From Gilichinskyi gelida (lineage in GTDB: Bacteria > Acidobacteriota > Thermoanaerobaculia > Gp7-AA8), in NCBI GenBank assembly GCA_038040385.1, contig JBBPII010000012.1, positions 1 through 64,000 of the forward strand: 64,000 nt of DNA, read 5' to 3'. Every line of letters begins with the position of its first letter. Within the stretch, counting starts at the first letter, position 1. The translations under genes and the position numbers were made by a program. The notes under the pieces were generated by a model, which saw nothing but the letters and a program-made list of their open reading frames with translations, did not search any database and was not told the DNA's origin. This document shows, piece after piece, positions 38,946-47,448 of the stretch.

Positions 38946-41249
38946 TCAGATCCGGATCAGCTTCGCGTACTTGGCGATGAACTTCTTCGAACCGGCCCGG
39001 TCGAAGTAGACCGTCAGCTTCGCGTCGGGGCCGGAGCCCTCCATGGTCAGGATCGTCCCGTCGCCGAACTGCTCGTGGCGTACGCGCACGCCGCGCTTCA
39101 GCTCCACCTTCCCCTCCCCCTTCGCGCTCGCGGCGTGAATGGCCGAGGGATCGAACTTCACCGGCGCATCTTTGAAGAACGAGAGGACGCCCTCACCCCG
39201 TCCCTCTCCCGCACGCGGGAGAGGGTGCCGCCCATTCGCTCCGCTCAGGGCAGGCTTCGGGCCGGGTGAGGGTCGCGGCGAAGGCCGCATCGGCCGCTCC
39301 CGCCAGGTCTGCGCCTCCGGCACATACCGCGGCCGCGCCAGCCGCACTTCTTCCCGCACCTCTTCCGGAATCTCGCTCAGAAACGGCGACGGGCTCTGCT
39401 CGCGGAACTGCCCGTGCACGCGGCGCTCGAGCGCGTGGAGGCAGTAGAGCTGCTCGCGCGCGCGGGTCATGCCGACGTAGCAGAGGCGCCGCTCCTCTTC
39501 GATGTCCTCGTTGGCGTCGAGCGACTGCGAGTGCGGCAGGATGCCCTCCTCCATGCCGGTGAGGAACACCACGCGAAACTCCAACCCCTTCGCCGCGTGC
39601 AGCGTCATCAGCGTCACGCCTTTCTCGGACTCGTAGCGGTCGAGGTCGGAAATGAGGGTGATGGAGTCGAGGTAGTCGCCGAGCGTGGCTGACGAATTCT
39701 GCTCCGCGAACTCGCGCGCGGAGTTGGACAGCTCCTCGAGGTTCTGCAGGCGCGACTCGTCCTGAATGTCGCGCGATTCCGTCAGCATGCGGCGGTAGCC
39801 GGTGCGCAGCAGGACGTAGTCGAACAGCTCCGGCAGCGGATTGCTCGCCGCGCGCTGGAGGTCGTGCACGATCTCGCGGAACTCGCGCACCGCCTTCGAC
39901 GCGCGCGCCGGGAGAAATCCGAGGTCGCTCTCGATGACCGCCCACAGCGAGGCGTAGTCCGCACCCGTCGCCTGGTCGTTGAGCGCCTTCAGCGTGGTGT
40001 CGCCGATGCCGCGGGAGGGGACGTTGATCACCCGCTCGATCGACGGCGTGTCGTGCGGGCGGATGGCGAGGCGGAGGTACGACATCACGTCCTTGATCTC
40101 CGCGCGCTCGTAGAACTTCACCCCCCCGACCACCGAGTACGGCATGTTCGCGCGCAGCAGCTCTTCCTCGAACGGCCGCGACTGCGCGTTGGTGCGGAAG
40201 AGCACCGCCATGTCGGCCAGGCGCATCTGCGAGCGGAGGGCGGAGATCTTCTCCACCACGAACTGCGCTTCCTCGCGGTCGGTGCTGCAGCTCACCACGC
40301 GCACCGGATCGCCGCTCCCTCCCTCGGTGAAGAGGCGCTTCCCCTTCCGGGCGATGTTGTTGGCCACCACGCCGGTGGCGGCGTCGAGGATGTTGCCGGT
40401 GGAGCGGTAATTCTGTTCCAATTTGATGATATTTGCGCCTGGAAAGTCTTTCTCAAAATTCAGTATGTTATTGATGTCTGCGCCGCGGAAGCGGTAGATC
40501 GACTGGTCCTCGTCGCCTACCGCCACGATGTTCCCGCGGTTCCCCGCCAGGGCCTTGATCAGCGCGTACTGCGCGCGGTTGGTGTCCTGGTACTCGTCGA
40601 TCAGCAGGTGCTGGAACCGCGAATGGATCTCGTGGCGCACGTCCTCGTTCTCCGCCAGGAGCTGCACGTACTTGCCGATCAGATCGTCGAAGTCCATGGC
40701 GTCGTACTCGCGCAGACGCTTCTGGTAGAGGCGGTAAATCTCGGCCACCCGCGCGCCGAAGAAGTCGAGATTGTGCTTCTCGTACTCCGCTGGGCCGATC
40801 AGCTCGTTCTTGGTGTTGGAAATGCGCGAGAGGATCGAGCGCGGCGGGAAGGCGTCATCGTTCATCTGCAGCTCGCGCATGCAGCGGCGGACCAGGGTGA
40901 GCTGGTCGGCGGTGTCGTAGACGGCGAACGACTTGGTGAATCCGAGGCGGTCGGCGTGGCGCCGCAGCATGCGCAGAGAGGTGGAGTGGAAGGTGCCGAT
41001 CCATGGCCGTGCGCCGATGTTCGGCACCAGGCGCGCCACGCGTCCCAGCATCTCGTTGGCCGCCTTGTTGGTGAAGGTCACCGCCAGGATGTTCGACGGA
41101 TACACCCCCTGCTCGCCGATCAGCCAGGCGATGCGATAGGTGATCACCCGGGTCTTCCCCGACCCCGCGCCGGCCAGGACGAGCAGCGGGCCGTGCCCGT
41201 GCGTAACGGCTTCGCGTTGCTGGGGGTTGAGTCCGGTGAGGTCGATCAT
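38946..41249 (-). CDS. pcrA: UvrD/PcrA-type superfamily 1 DNA helicase
   Basis: A 767-residue helicase. Motif I is AGAGSGKTRVITYRI, Ia is AVTFTNKAANEML, II is LIDEYQDTNRAQY, III is GDEDQSIYRFRGAD, IV is QNYRSTGNILDAA, V is LMTLHAAKGLEFRVVF, and VI is YVGMTRAREQLY. It unwinds DNA in repair and replication. The C-terminal end RGVRVRHEQFGDGTILTMEGSG is the usual PcrA RNA-polymerase-binding Tudor-like part. A repeat at 39190-39272 is translated in frame between the helicase core and that tail. The start is ATG at 41249 (MIDLTGLNPQQREAV). Confidence 0.95.
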   Translation of the reverse strand: MIDLTGLNPQQREAVTHGHGPLLVLAGAGSGKTRVITYRIAWLIGEQGVYPSNILAVTFTNKAANEMLGRVARLVPNIGARPWIGTFHSTSLRMLRRHADRLGFTKSFAVYDTADQLTLVRRCMRELQMNDDAFPPRSILSRISNTKNELIGPAEYEKHNLDFFGARVAEIYRLYQKRLREYDAMDFDDLIGKYVQLLAENEDVRHEIHSRFQHLLIDEYQDTNRAQYALIKALAGNRGNIVAVGDEDQSIYRFRGADINNILNFEKDFPGANIIKLEQNYRSTGNILDAATGVVANNIARKGKRLFTEGGSGDPVRVVSCSTDREEAQFVVEKISALRSQMRLADMAVLFRTNAQSRPFEEELLRANMPYSVVGGVKFYERAEIKDVMSYLRLAIRPHDTPSIERVINVPSRGIGDTTLKALNDQATGADYASLWAVIESDLGFLPARASKAVREFREIVHDLQRAASNPLPELFDYVLLRTGYRRMLTESRDIQDESRLQNLEELSNSAREFAEQNSSATLGDYLDSITLISDLDRYESEKGVTLMTLHAAKGLEFRVVFLTGMEEGILPHSQSLDANEDIEEERRLCYVGMTRAREQLYCLHALERRVHGQFREQSPSPFLSEIPEEVREEVRLARPRYVPEAQTWRERPMRPSPRPSPGPKPALSGANGRHPLPRAGEGRGEGVLSFFKDAPVKFDPSAIHAASAKGEGKVELKRGVRVRHEQFGDGTILTMEGSGPDAKLTVYFDRAGSKKFIAKYAKLIRI
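39190..39272. repeat. CCCTCACCC...GGGTGAGGG palindromic repeat inside the helicase gene
   Basis: Outer arms CCTCACCCCGTCCCTCTCCCGC and GGGTGAGGG, with an inner CTCTCCCGCACGCGGGAGAG hairpin and CGCTCCGCTCAGGGCAGG. The same family as 10846-10949, here lying within codons about 660-687 of the helicase and giving a Pro/Gly/Ser/Arg-rich stretch. Confidence 0.9.
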
Positions 41250-41345
41250 GCGATGACGCCGCAACGCCGCATCCGCGGGCGAAATGCCCGGAGGCGCAGC
41301 ACGCGTTACGCTACACTGTCACGGGTCCACGACTGGAGGCATTTC

Positions 41346-41534
41346 ATGTTCGGTTCACTCGGATTGCCGGAATTGCTGATCATCTTCGCCATCATCATCG
41401 TGGTGTTCGGCGCGGCGAAGCTCCCACAGCTCGGCAAGGGTCTCGGCCAAGGCATCTCCAACTTCCGCGATGGGCTCAAGGGCCAGGACGACAAGAAACC
41501 CGCCGGCACCATCGAAGAGAAGAAGAACGGGTAG
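41346..41534 (+). CDS. tatA: Twin-arginine translocase subunit TatA
   Basis: A 62-residue protein. It begins with the short N-terminal span GLPELLIIFAIIIVVFGAAKLPQLG with the FG-x-KLP hinge, then the amphipathic helix GKGLGQGISNFRDGLKG and a charged tail. It forms the pore of the Tat export system for folded proteins. TGGAGGCATTTC precedes the ATG. No tatB/tatC in the window. Confidence 0.95.
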   Translation: MFGSLGLPELLIIFAIIIVVFGAAKLPQLGKGLGQGISNFRDGLKGQDDKKPAGTIEEKKNG

Positions 41535-41554
41535 TTCGGGGCGGTCAGTCAGCC

Positions 41555-42331
41555 TTGGCCCCGTTCACCCCGGAACCCGCCTCCCCGCTGTACCAGACCG
41601 ACATCGCCCAAACTCCACTTCCTGAAGTCCTGGTCAAGATCCACAAGTACCGCGCGCCGGGACGCCTCGATTGCCGCCGCGGCGACGAGACGAAGCGCAT
41701 CTACCTGGAACGCGGCGACATCATCTTCGCTACCACCAACCAGATCGCGGAGTCGCTCGGCGACATGCTGCTGCTCGCCGGCCACATCACCCAGGACCAA
41801 TACGACGAGAGCCTCCGCCGCGTGCGGCAGACCGGCAAGCGTCACGGCACCGTGCTGGTCGAAATGAAGATCCTCACCTCGGAGCAGCTCTTCAACGCGG
41901 TTCGCGACCACATCCAGGGCATCCTCTGGTCGATCTTCGCCTGGGACTTCGGCGTCGTCGGCTTCACGCCCGGCCGCGACAAGAGGCTGGAGTTCATCAA
42001 GGTCGAGATCCCCGTACCGCAGGCGGTGATGCAGGGCGTGCGGCACATGCCCGACGCCCGCGGCATCGTGGCGCGGCTCGGATCGAAGTCGACGCTCTTC
42101 ATCCAGAGCGGGCAGCGCGTCGAAGGGCTGCGGCTGCGGCCGGAAGAGCAATCGCTGTTCGACCTCGTCGACGGCCGCCGCGTGCTGTATGACCTGATCA
42201 ACGCCCCATCGCTCAACGCGGCCGACAACGCCCGCGTCCTCTACGCCTTCATGACCCTCGGCATGATCGAGCCGCGCGAGCCGCGCCAGATCAAAGTGCA
42301 ACTGAACACCGAGGGCGGTAAGTACCAGTGA
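41555..42331 (+). CDS. DUF4388 domain protein
   Basis: A 258-residue cytoplasmic protein. LPEVLVKIHKYRAPGRLDCRRGDETKRIYLERGDIIFATTN matches the DUF4388 (PATAN-like) pattern found in two-component and gliding-associated proteins. A GspE/PilB N-terminal-like segment follows (SLGDMLLLAGHITQDQYDESL, LVEMKILTSEQLFNAVRDHI), and the end is winged-helix-like. The only start is TTG at 41555. Its stop overlaps the GTG of rfbD. Role unknown; such proteins often act in signalling or surface motility. Confidence 0.75.
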   Translation: MAPFTPEPASPLYQTDIAQTPLPEVLVKIHKYRAPGRLDCRRGDETKRIYLERGDIIFATTNQIAESLGDMLLLAGHITQDQYDESLRRVRQTGKRHGTVLVEMKILTSEQLFNAVRDHIQGILWSIFAWDFGVVGFTPGRDKRLEFIKVEIPVPQAVMQGVRHMPDARGIVARLGSKSTLFIQSGQRVEGLRLRPEEQSLFDLVDGRRVLYDLINAPSLNAADNARVLYAFMTLGMIEPREPRQIKVQLNTEGGKYQ

Positions 42332-43176
42332 CCCTGCGGTGGCTCGTCACCGGCGCGGCCGGGATGGTCGGCCACGACCTCCGCGACGCGCTTGCCGCTC
42401 GAGGCGAGGACGTCGTCGCCTTCTCGAAAGCGGAGTTGGACATCACCGACTCGCGCATCGTCGACACCATGGTGCGCGAGGTGCGCCCGGACGTGATCGT
42501 CAACTGCGCCGCGTACACCAAAGTCGACGCCGCCGAGGAGAACGAGCACTTCGCGAGCGCGATCAACGGGTCGGCGGTGGAGTTCCTGGCCGAAGGCGCG
42601 AACGCCGTGGACGCGCTGCTGGTCCAGCTCTCCACCGACTTCGTCTTCGACGGCACGTCGTCCACGCCGTACGAGATCGACGATCGGACCGCGCCGCTCT
42701 CCGCGTACGGGCGCTCGAAGCTGCTCGGCGAGACGGCGGCGTCGCACGCGAACCGCTTCGTCATCCTGCGCACCGCCTGGCTCTTCGGCGAGCACGGACC
42801 GAACTTCGTCGAAGCGATCCGCAATCAGATCCGGAAGGGAACGAGCCCCCTGCGCGTGGTGAACGACCAGCGCGGCCGGCCGACGTACACACCGCATCTG
42901 GCCGAGGCGATCGTCCGCGTCGTGCAGAGCGGCGCGACCGGCTTCGTGCAGTACGCCGACGCGCCGGAGTGCACGTGGTTCGACTTCGCCAAGGAGATCG
43001 TCGCGCAGTCGGGCGCCGGCATCGAGGTCAAGCCGGTCACCACCGACGAGTTCCCCCGTCCCGCCCGCCGCCCCGCGTATTCGGTGCTGTCGACCGAGCG
43101 CTACGAGCGGCTCACCGGCGTCCCGCCGGCGTCGTGGCAGGAGGGTCTGCGGACGTACCTGTCGCGGCGTACATGA
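42328..43176 (+). CDS. rfbD: dTDP-4-dehydrorhamnose reductase
   Basis: A 282-residue NAD(P)-binding protein. It shows LVTGAAGMVGHDLRDAL, the ELDITD motif, NCAAYTKVDAAEEN, LSTDFVFDG, and YGRSKLLGE with YxxxK. It reduces dTDP-4-keto-L-rhamnose to dTDP-L-rhamnose for surface polysaccharide. No rfbA/B/C lie nearby. The GTG start overlaps the DUF4388 gene stop. The last 65 bases overlap the convergent tlyA gene. Confidence 0.92.
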   Translation: MTLRWLVTGAAGMVGHDLRDALAARGEDVVAFSKAELDITDSRIVDTMVREVRPDVIVNCAAYTKVDAAEENEHFASAINGSAVEFLAEGANAVDALLVQLSTDFVFDGTSSTPYEIDDRTAPLSAYGRSKLLGETAASHANRFVILRTAWLFGEHGPNFVEAIRNQIRKGTSPLRVVNDQRGRPTYTPHLAEAIVRVVQSGATGFVQYADAPECTWFDFAKEIVAQSGAGIEVKPVTTDEFPRPARRPAYSVLSTERYERLTGVPPASWQEGLRTYLSRRT

Positions 43177-43882
43177 GGTACTCGACGTTCCCCTCCGCGC
43201 CTTTGATCGGACTCTCGATCACGCGCTTGACGTCGAATCCGATCGAGCGGGCGAACAAGACCACGCCGTCGACGGCCGCGGCGCGCTTGGCGTCGTCGCG
43301 GACGATGCCCCCCTTGCCGACGTCGGCCTTCCCCACCTCGAACTGCGGCTTGATCAGGGCGACGAGCTCGCCGCGCAGGAACTTCGCCACCGCCGGGAGA
43401 ATCATGGTGAGAGAGATGAAGGAGACATCGATGGAGACGAAGTCGATCGGCTCGTCGAAATCGCCGGCCTCGAGGTATCGCGCGTTCACCTTCTCGCGAT
43501 TGACCACCCGCGGATCGTTGCGCAGCGACGCGTCGAGCTGCCCATAGCCGACGTCGATCGCGTATACGCGCCGCGCGCCGTTCTTCAGCAGGACGTCGGT
43601 GAAGCCGCCGGTCGACGCCCCGACGTCCGCGCAGACTTTTTCGCGCACGTCGATCCCCATCTCCGCCAACGCATGCGCGAGCTTCATCCCCCCCCGCCCC
43701 ACCCACGGATGCTCGAGCGCGACGACCGCCACATCGTCGTCACCCCCCACCCCCGCCCCAGCCTTGTCGACGTACTGCCCGTTGATGGTTACGCGCCGGG
43801 CCATGATCAGCGACTGCGCCTTGGAGCGGGTCTCCGCGAGGCCGCGCTCGACGAGGGCGACGTCGAGCCGCTGCTTTTTCAT
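43112..43882 (-). CDS. tlyA: TlyA-family rRNA 2'-O-methyltransferase
   Basis: A 256-residue protein. An N-terminal S4 RNA-binding domain (KQRLDVALVERGLAETRSKAQSLI) is followed by an FtsJ-like methyltransferase domain (CADVGASTGGFTDVLLKNGARRVYAIDVGYGQL, FVSIDVSFISLTMILPA, LIKPQFEVGK). It methylates ribosomal RNA riboses. It is the last gene of the run xseA-xseB-ispA-dxs-PIN-tlyA; its ATG overlaps the PIN gene stop (ATGA). Confidence 0.93.
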   Translation of the reverse strand: MKKQRLDVALVERGLAETRSKAQSLIMARRVTINGQYVDKAGAGVGGDDDVAVVALEHPWVGRGGMKLAHALAEMGIDVREKVCADVGASTGGFTDVLLKNGARRVYAIDVGYGQLDASLRNDPRVVNREKVNARYLEAGDFDEPIDFVSIDVSFISLTMILPAVAKFLRGELVALIKPQFEVGKADVGKGGIVRDDAKRAAAVDGVVLFARSIGFDVKRVIESPIKGAEGNVEYLMYAATGTSADPPATTPAGRR

Positions 43883-44286
43883 TGATTGATGACGGTGAAG
43901 CCGGCTTGTGCGAAATGGTGGTCGTTCGTGAGGACGTGCTGGATGCCGTAGTCCTCCATCACGATCATCGACATGCAGTCGACCAGCGAGTACTTCTTGT
44001 CGAGGCGTTGCTCGTACAAATCGAGCGCCCGAAGGAAAAGGCGCCGGTCGGCGGGCAGAACCTGATACGTCCTCATTGCATCACGCGCATTTTCGACGGC
44101 GATGACGCGAGCGGCGGCTCCTTCGCCAGAGTAGAACGTGAGCATCTCCGTCAAAACGGCATCGTGCGTAATGAAGGGCGCGCCGCGAAGTGAGCGGTCG
44201 AGTCGGACGGCGCTGTGATGATCGGAATCGCTGCGGTCGGTGAGCGCGATCAAGAACCAAGTATCGACGAAATACCGCCTCGGCAT
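43879..44286 (-). CDS. PIN-domain ribonuclease (VapC-like)
   Basis: A 135-residue protein with the four acidic PIN positions: Asp in FVDTWFLIALTDRSD, Glu in LTEMLTFYSGEG, Asp in YSLVDCMSMIVM, and Asp in LTNDHHFAQAG. PIN proteins are metal-dependent RNases, usually toxins of type II systems. No antitoxin-type small gene is adjacent: it lies between dxs (TAATG overlap) and tlyA (ATGA overlap). It may be a single PIN protein used in RNA processing or an orphan toxin held by the operon. Confidence 0.88.
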   Translation of the reverse strand: MPRRYFVDTWFLIALTDRSDSDHHSAVRLDRSLRGAPFITHDAVLTEMLTFYSGEGAAARVIAVENARDAMRTYQVLPADRRLFLRALDLYEQRLDKKYSLVDCMSMIVMEDYGIQHVLTNDHHFAQAGFTVINQ

Positions 44287-46310
44287 TACTTCATCGCACG
44301 GCGGCGACTACCGTAGACCACCTCGTCGATTTGGTCCGACTTCGGGAGCTTGGCGAAGAATTCGTCGGGAAAGTCCTTTGTCCGTTCTTCGATCATCTCG
44401 CCGAGAGTGCGGCCGTCAAACTCGCTTCCGGTTCCCGCCACGAACTCCCGCACCCTCTTCGCGATCCCTTTCGCGTCGAGGTCGTACTGCGCGCGAAGAA
44501 CGTCCTGCGCGCCGTGGTGGACGTACTCGTCGGGGATGCCGATGCGGTGGAAGTCGACGTTGGCGATTCCAAGGTGCTGGACGCGCTCCATGACCGCGGA
44601 TCCGAATCCGCCGGCCAGCGAGCCCTCTTCGACCGTGATCACCTTTGCGTGCGGCGTGCAGTACTTCGCGATCAGCTCGTCGTCGAGCGGCTTGATGAAG
44701 CGGGCGTTGATGACCGAGACGTTGATGTTCTCCGCGGCGAGGATTTCCGCGGCATGCACGGCCGGCCAGACTTCAGTGCCGATGGCGAAGATCACCGCGT
44801 CGGCGCCCTCCCGAAGAACCTCCCCCTTGCCGATGGGCAGCGACTGCAGCTCCGCGTCCATCGCCACGCCGGCGCCGTTCCCGCGCGGATAGCGCAGGGA
44901 GGTCGGGTGGCCAGTCTCGAACGCGGTTTTGAGCATGTGCCGCAGCTCGTTCTCGTCCTTGGGGGCCATGCAGATCATGTTGGGGAAGATCCGCAGGTAG
45001 GCCATGTCGTAGATGCCGTGGTGGGTGGGGCCGTCGGCGCCGGCGATGCCGCCGCGGTCGAGGGCGAAGACCACCGGCAGATCCATGATCGTCACGTCGT
45101 GGAAGACCTGGTCGAAGGCGCGCTGCAGGAAGGTGGAGTAAATCGCCGCCACCGGCTTCATCCCCTGCGTGGCCATGCCGCCGCAGAACGTCACGGCGTG
45201 CTCCTCGGCGATGCCGACGTCGAACATCCGGTCGGGCAGCGCCTTTCCGAACTTGTCGAGGCCCGTTCCCTCGGGCATCGCGGCGGTGACGGCGATGATC
45301 TTCGGATCGCGCTTGGCCAGCTCGATGAGCGTATCGGCGAATACCGCCGTGTACGACGGCGGCGACGGCTTGTCGGACTTCTTCACCTCGCCGGAGGGGA
45401 TGTCGAACGGCGTCACGCCGTGCGACCAGATCGGCTTGTCTTCCGCCGGCGTGTAGCCCTTCCCCTTCTTGGTGATGACGTGGATGAGCAGCGGGCCGTC
45501 GTAGTCCTTGTTCTCCTCGAACAGGTCGATGAGCGCCAGCAGATCGTGGCCATCGTAGGGTCCGAGATATTTGAAGCCGAGCTCCTCGAAGAGCGTGCCC
45601 GGCACGACCATGTGCTTGAGCACCTGCTCCATGTCGTGCGCCAGGCCGTGCAGCTTCCCGCCGATCAGCGGGATGCGGTCCATCACGCCCTTGGCCAGGT
45701 CTTTCGCCTGGTTGTAGCGCTGGCCTTTGATGATGGAGTTGAGGTAGCCGGACATGGCGCCGACGTTGGTCGAGATCGACATGTCGTTGTCATTGAGGAC
45801 GATGAGCAGCTTGCGCTTGAGGTGTCCGGCCTGGTTGAGGCCTTCCAGCGCGAGGCCGCCGGAGAGCGCGCCGTCGCCGATGACGGCGACCACGCGATAG
45901 TCCTCTTTTCGGAAGTCGCGCGCCACGGCGATGCCGAGCGCCGCGGAGATCGACGTCGAAGCATGTCCGGCGTTGAAGACGTCGTACGGCGACTCCTCAC
46001 GCTTGCAGAAGCCGGAGATGCCATTGTGCTGGCGGATGGTGGGGAACGTCTCGCGCCGGCCGGTGATGAGTTTATGAGGGTAGCTCTGGTGGCCGGTGTC
46101 GAAGACGAGCTGGTCGCTCGGGGTGTTGTAGACATAGTGCAGCGCGAGGGTCAGCTCCACGATGCCGAGGTTGCCGCCGAAGTGCCCGCCGATGGACGAG
46201 ACGACGTCGATGATCCGCTTGCGGATCTCCTCGGCGAGCTGCGGAAGCTGCTTGCGATCGAGCTTCCGGACGTCGCCGGGCGTGTTGATGGTGTCGAGGA
46301 TTTGCGTCAT
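44286..46310 (-). CDS. dxs: 1-deoxy-D-xylulose-5-phosphate synthase
   Basis: A 674-residue ThDP enzyme that makes DXP from pyruvate and glyceraldehyde 3-phosphate, the first step of the MEP isoprenoid pathway. It shows FDTGHQSYPHKLITGR, the ThDP motif GDGALSGGLALEGLNQAG, and ALDRGGIAGADGPTHHG in the transketolase central domain. The C-terminal domain ends normally, with an extra basic end (YGSRRRAMK). It follows ispA by two bases. Confidence 0.97.
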   Translation of the reverse strand: MTQILDTINTPGDVRKLDRKQLPQLAEEIRKRIIDVVSSIGGHFGGNLGIVELTLALHYVYNTPSDQLVFDTGHQSYPHKLITGRRETFPTIRQHNGISGFCKREESPYDVFNAGHASTSISAALGIAVARDFRKEDYRVVAVIGDGALSGGLALEGLNQAGHLKRKLLIVLNDNDMSISTNVGAMSGYLNSIIKGQRYNQAKDLAKGVMDRIPLIGGKLHGLAHDMEQVLKHMVVPGTLFEELGFKYLGPYDGHDLLALIDLFEENKDYDGPLLIHVITKKGKGYTPAEDKPIWSHGVTPFDIPSGEVKKSDKPSPPSYTAVFADTLIELAKRDPKIIAVTAAMPEGTGLDKFGKALPDRMFDVGIAEEHAVTFCGGMATQGMKPVAAIYSTFLQRAFDQVFHDVTIMDLPVVFALDRGGIAGADGPTHHGIYDMAYLRIFPNMICMAPKDENELRHMLKTAFETGHPTSLRYPRGNGAGVAMDAELQSLPIGKGEVLREGADAVIFAIGTEVWPAVHAAEILAAENINVSVINARFIKPLDDELIAKYCTPHAKVITVEEGSLAGGFGSAVMERVQHLGIANVDFHRIGIPDEYVHHGAQDVLRAQYDLDAKGIAKRVREFVAGTGSEFDGRTLGEMIEERTKDFPDEFFAKLPKSDQIDEVVYGSRRRAMK

Positions 46311-46312
46311 GG

Positions 46313-47191
46313 TTAGGATCGCCGTTCGCAGATAAAACGTGCGATCTCCGCGAGATAGTTCACGGGACCGGGGATCATACCAGCGTTCTCGACGGCCGCC
46401 GCCAGCAGCGCCTCCACCTGCGCCCGTGCGGCTTCGGGGCCGAGGAGGGCGGGGTAGGTCAGCTTCTGCTGCGCGACGTCCTTGCCCGCCGTTTTGCCGA
46501 GGGTGGCGGCGCTCTCCTCGACGTCCAGAAGGTCGTCGACGATCTGAAACGCGAGCCCGACCGCGTCACCGTAGCGGCGAAGGGCGTCGATGACGTCGTC
46601 GGATGCGCCCGCCAGGAGGCCGCCGAAGACGACGGAGGCGGTGAGCAGTTTGCCGGTCTTGTTGCGGTGGATGAACTCGAGCTGCTCGATCGTCCCCTCG
46701 GTCGACGTGCCCTCCATGTCCGCCACCTGCCCGCCGATCATGCCGCGCGAATCGACCGCGGCGGCGACTTCGCGGATGGCCCGCAACTGCCGCTCCGCGT
46801 CGACCACCGGACGTGCTAGCCAGGCGAACGCCTCGGTCAGGAGCGCGTCGCCGGTCAGGATGCCGATGGCCTCGCCGTAGACGACGTGCGTGGTCTTGCG
46901 CCCGCGGCGCAGATCGTCGTCGTCCATGGCCGGGAGGTCGTCGTGCACCAGCGAGTAGGTGTGGATCAGTTCCAGCGCCGCGATCGGCACCAGCAGCGAT
47001 TCGATCTCCGCGCCGCAGGCTTCGGCCCCGGCGAGGGCGACGATCGGCCGGATGCGCTTGCCGCCACCGAGCACCGCGTAGCGCATCGCCTCGTGGATGC
47101 GGGCGGGCGGGGTGTGGGCGGGAGGGAGGTGCTCGTCGAGGGTGGCGTCGACGAGGGCGCGGCGGGATTGGAGGTACTCGTTGAGCTTCAC
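46313..47191 (-). CDS. ispA: Farnesyl/geranylgeranyl diphosphate synthase (polyprenyl synthetase)
   Basis: A 292-residue prenyltransferase. The first Asp-rich motif is LVHDDLPAMDDDDLRRGR and the second is FQIVDDLLDVEE; GGGKRIRP and GGQVADM are also present. It condenses IPP with allylic diphosphates. The two residues before the first Asp motif fit farnesyl-type enzymes, though chain length is not certain. It overlaps xseB at its start by four bases and precedes dxs. Confidence 0.93.
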   Translation of the reverse strand: MKLNEYLQSRRALVDATLDEHLPPAHTPPARIHEAMRYAVLGGGKRIRPIVALAGAEACGAEIESLLVPIAALELIHTYSLVHDDLPAMDDDDLRRGRKTTHVVYGEAIGILTGDALLTEAFAWLARPVVDAERQLRAIREVAAAVDSRGMIGGQVADMEGTSTEGTIEQLEFIHRNKTGKLLTASVVFGGLLAGASDDVIDALRRYGDAVGLAFQIVDDLLDVEESAATLGKTAGKDVAQQKLTYPALLGPEAARAQVEALLAAAVENAGMIPGPVNYLAEIARFICERRS

Positions 47192-47448
47192 TCCGGCGCC
47201 GTTTCCTCTTCCAGCTCCTCCGCCTCGAATGCCTCCACCCGCGGCTGCCCTTTCGCGTCGGCGAGGATCAGCTCGATCTTCTTCTCCACCTCTTCCAGCT
47301 TCTGATTGCAGAAGCGCGACAGGCGGATGCCTTCCTCGAAGAGCTCGAGCGACTCGTCGATCGGCAGCTCCTCGCTCTCCAGGCGCTGCACGATCTTCTC
47401 GAGCTTTTGGAAGGATTGTTCGAAGTCGTTGGTGCGGGAGCTCGTCAT
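47188..47448 (-). CDS. xseB: Exodeoxyribonuclease VII small subunit
   Basis: An 86-residue helical protein. FEQSFQKLEKIVQRLESEELPIDESLELFEEGIRL is the family signature, and a longer acidic tail follows (EAEELEEETAPE). It partners XseA. The ATG overlaps the xseA stop (ATGA), and its stop overlaps the ispA start. Confidence 0.95.
   Translation of the reverse strand: MTSSRTNDFEQSFQKLEKIVQRLESEELPIDESLELFEEGIRLSRFCNQKLEEVEKKIELILADAKGQPRVEAFEAEELEEETAPE

Noticed and set aside
44331..46316. A 661-codon plus-strand frame over dxs
   Set aside because: Exact antisense of dxs with no family features.
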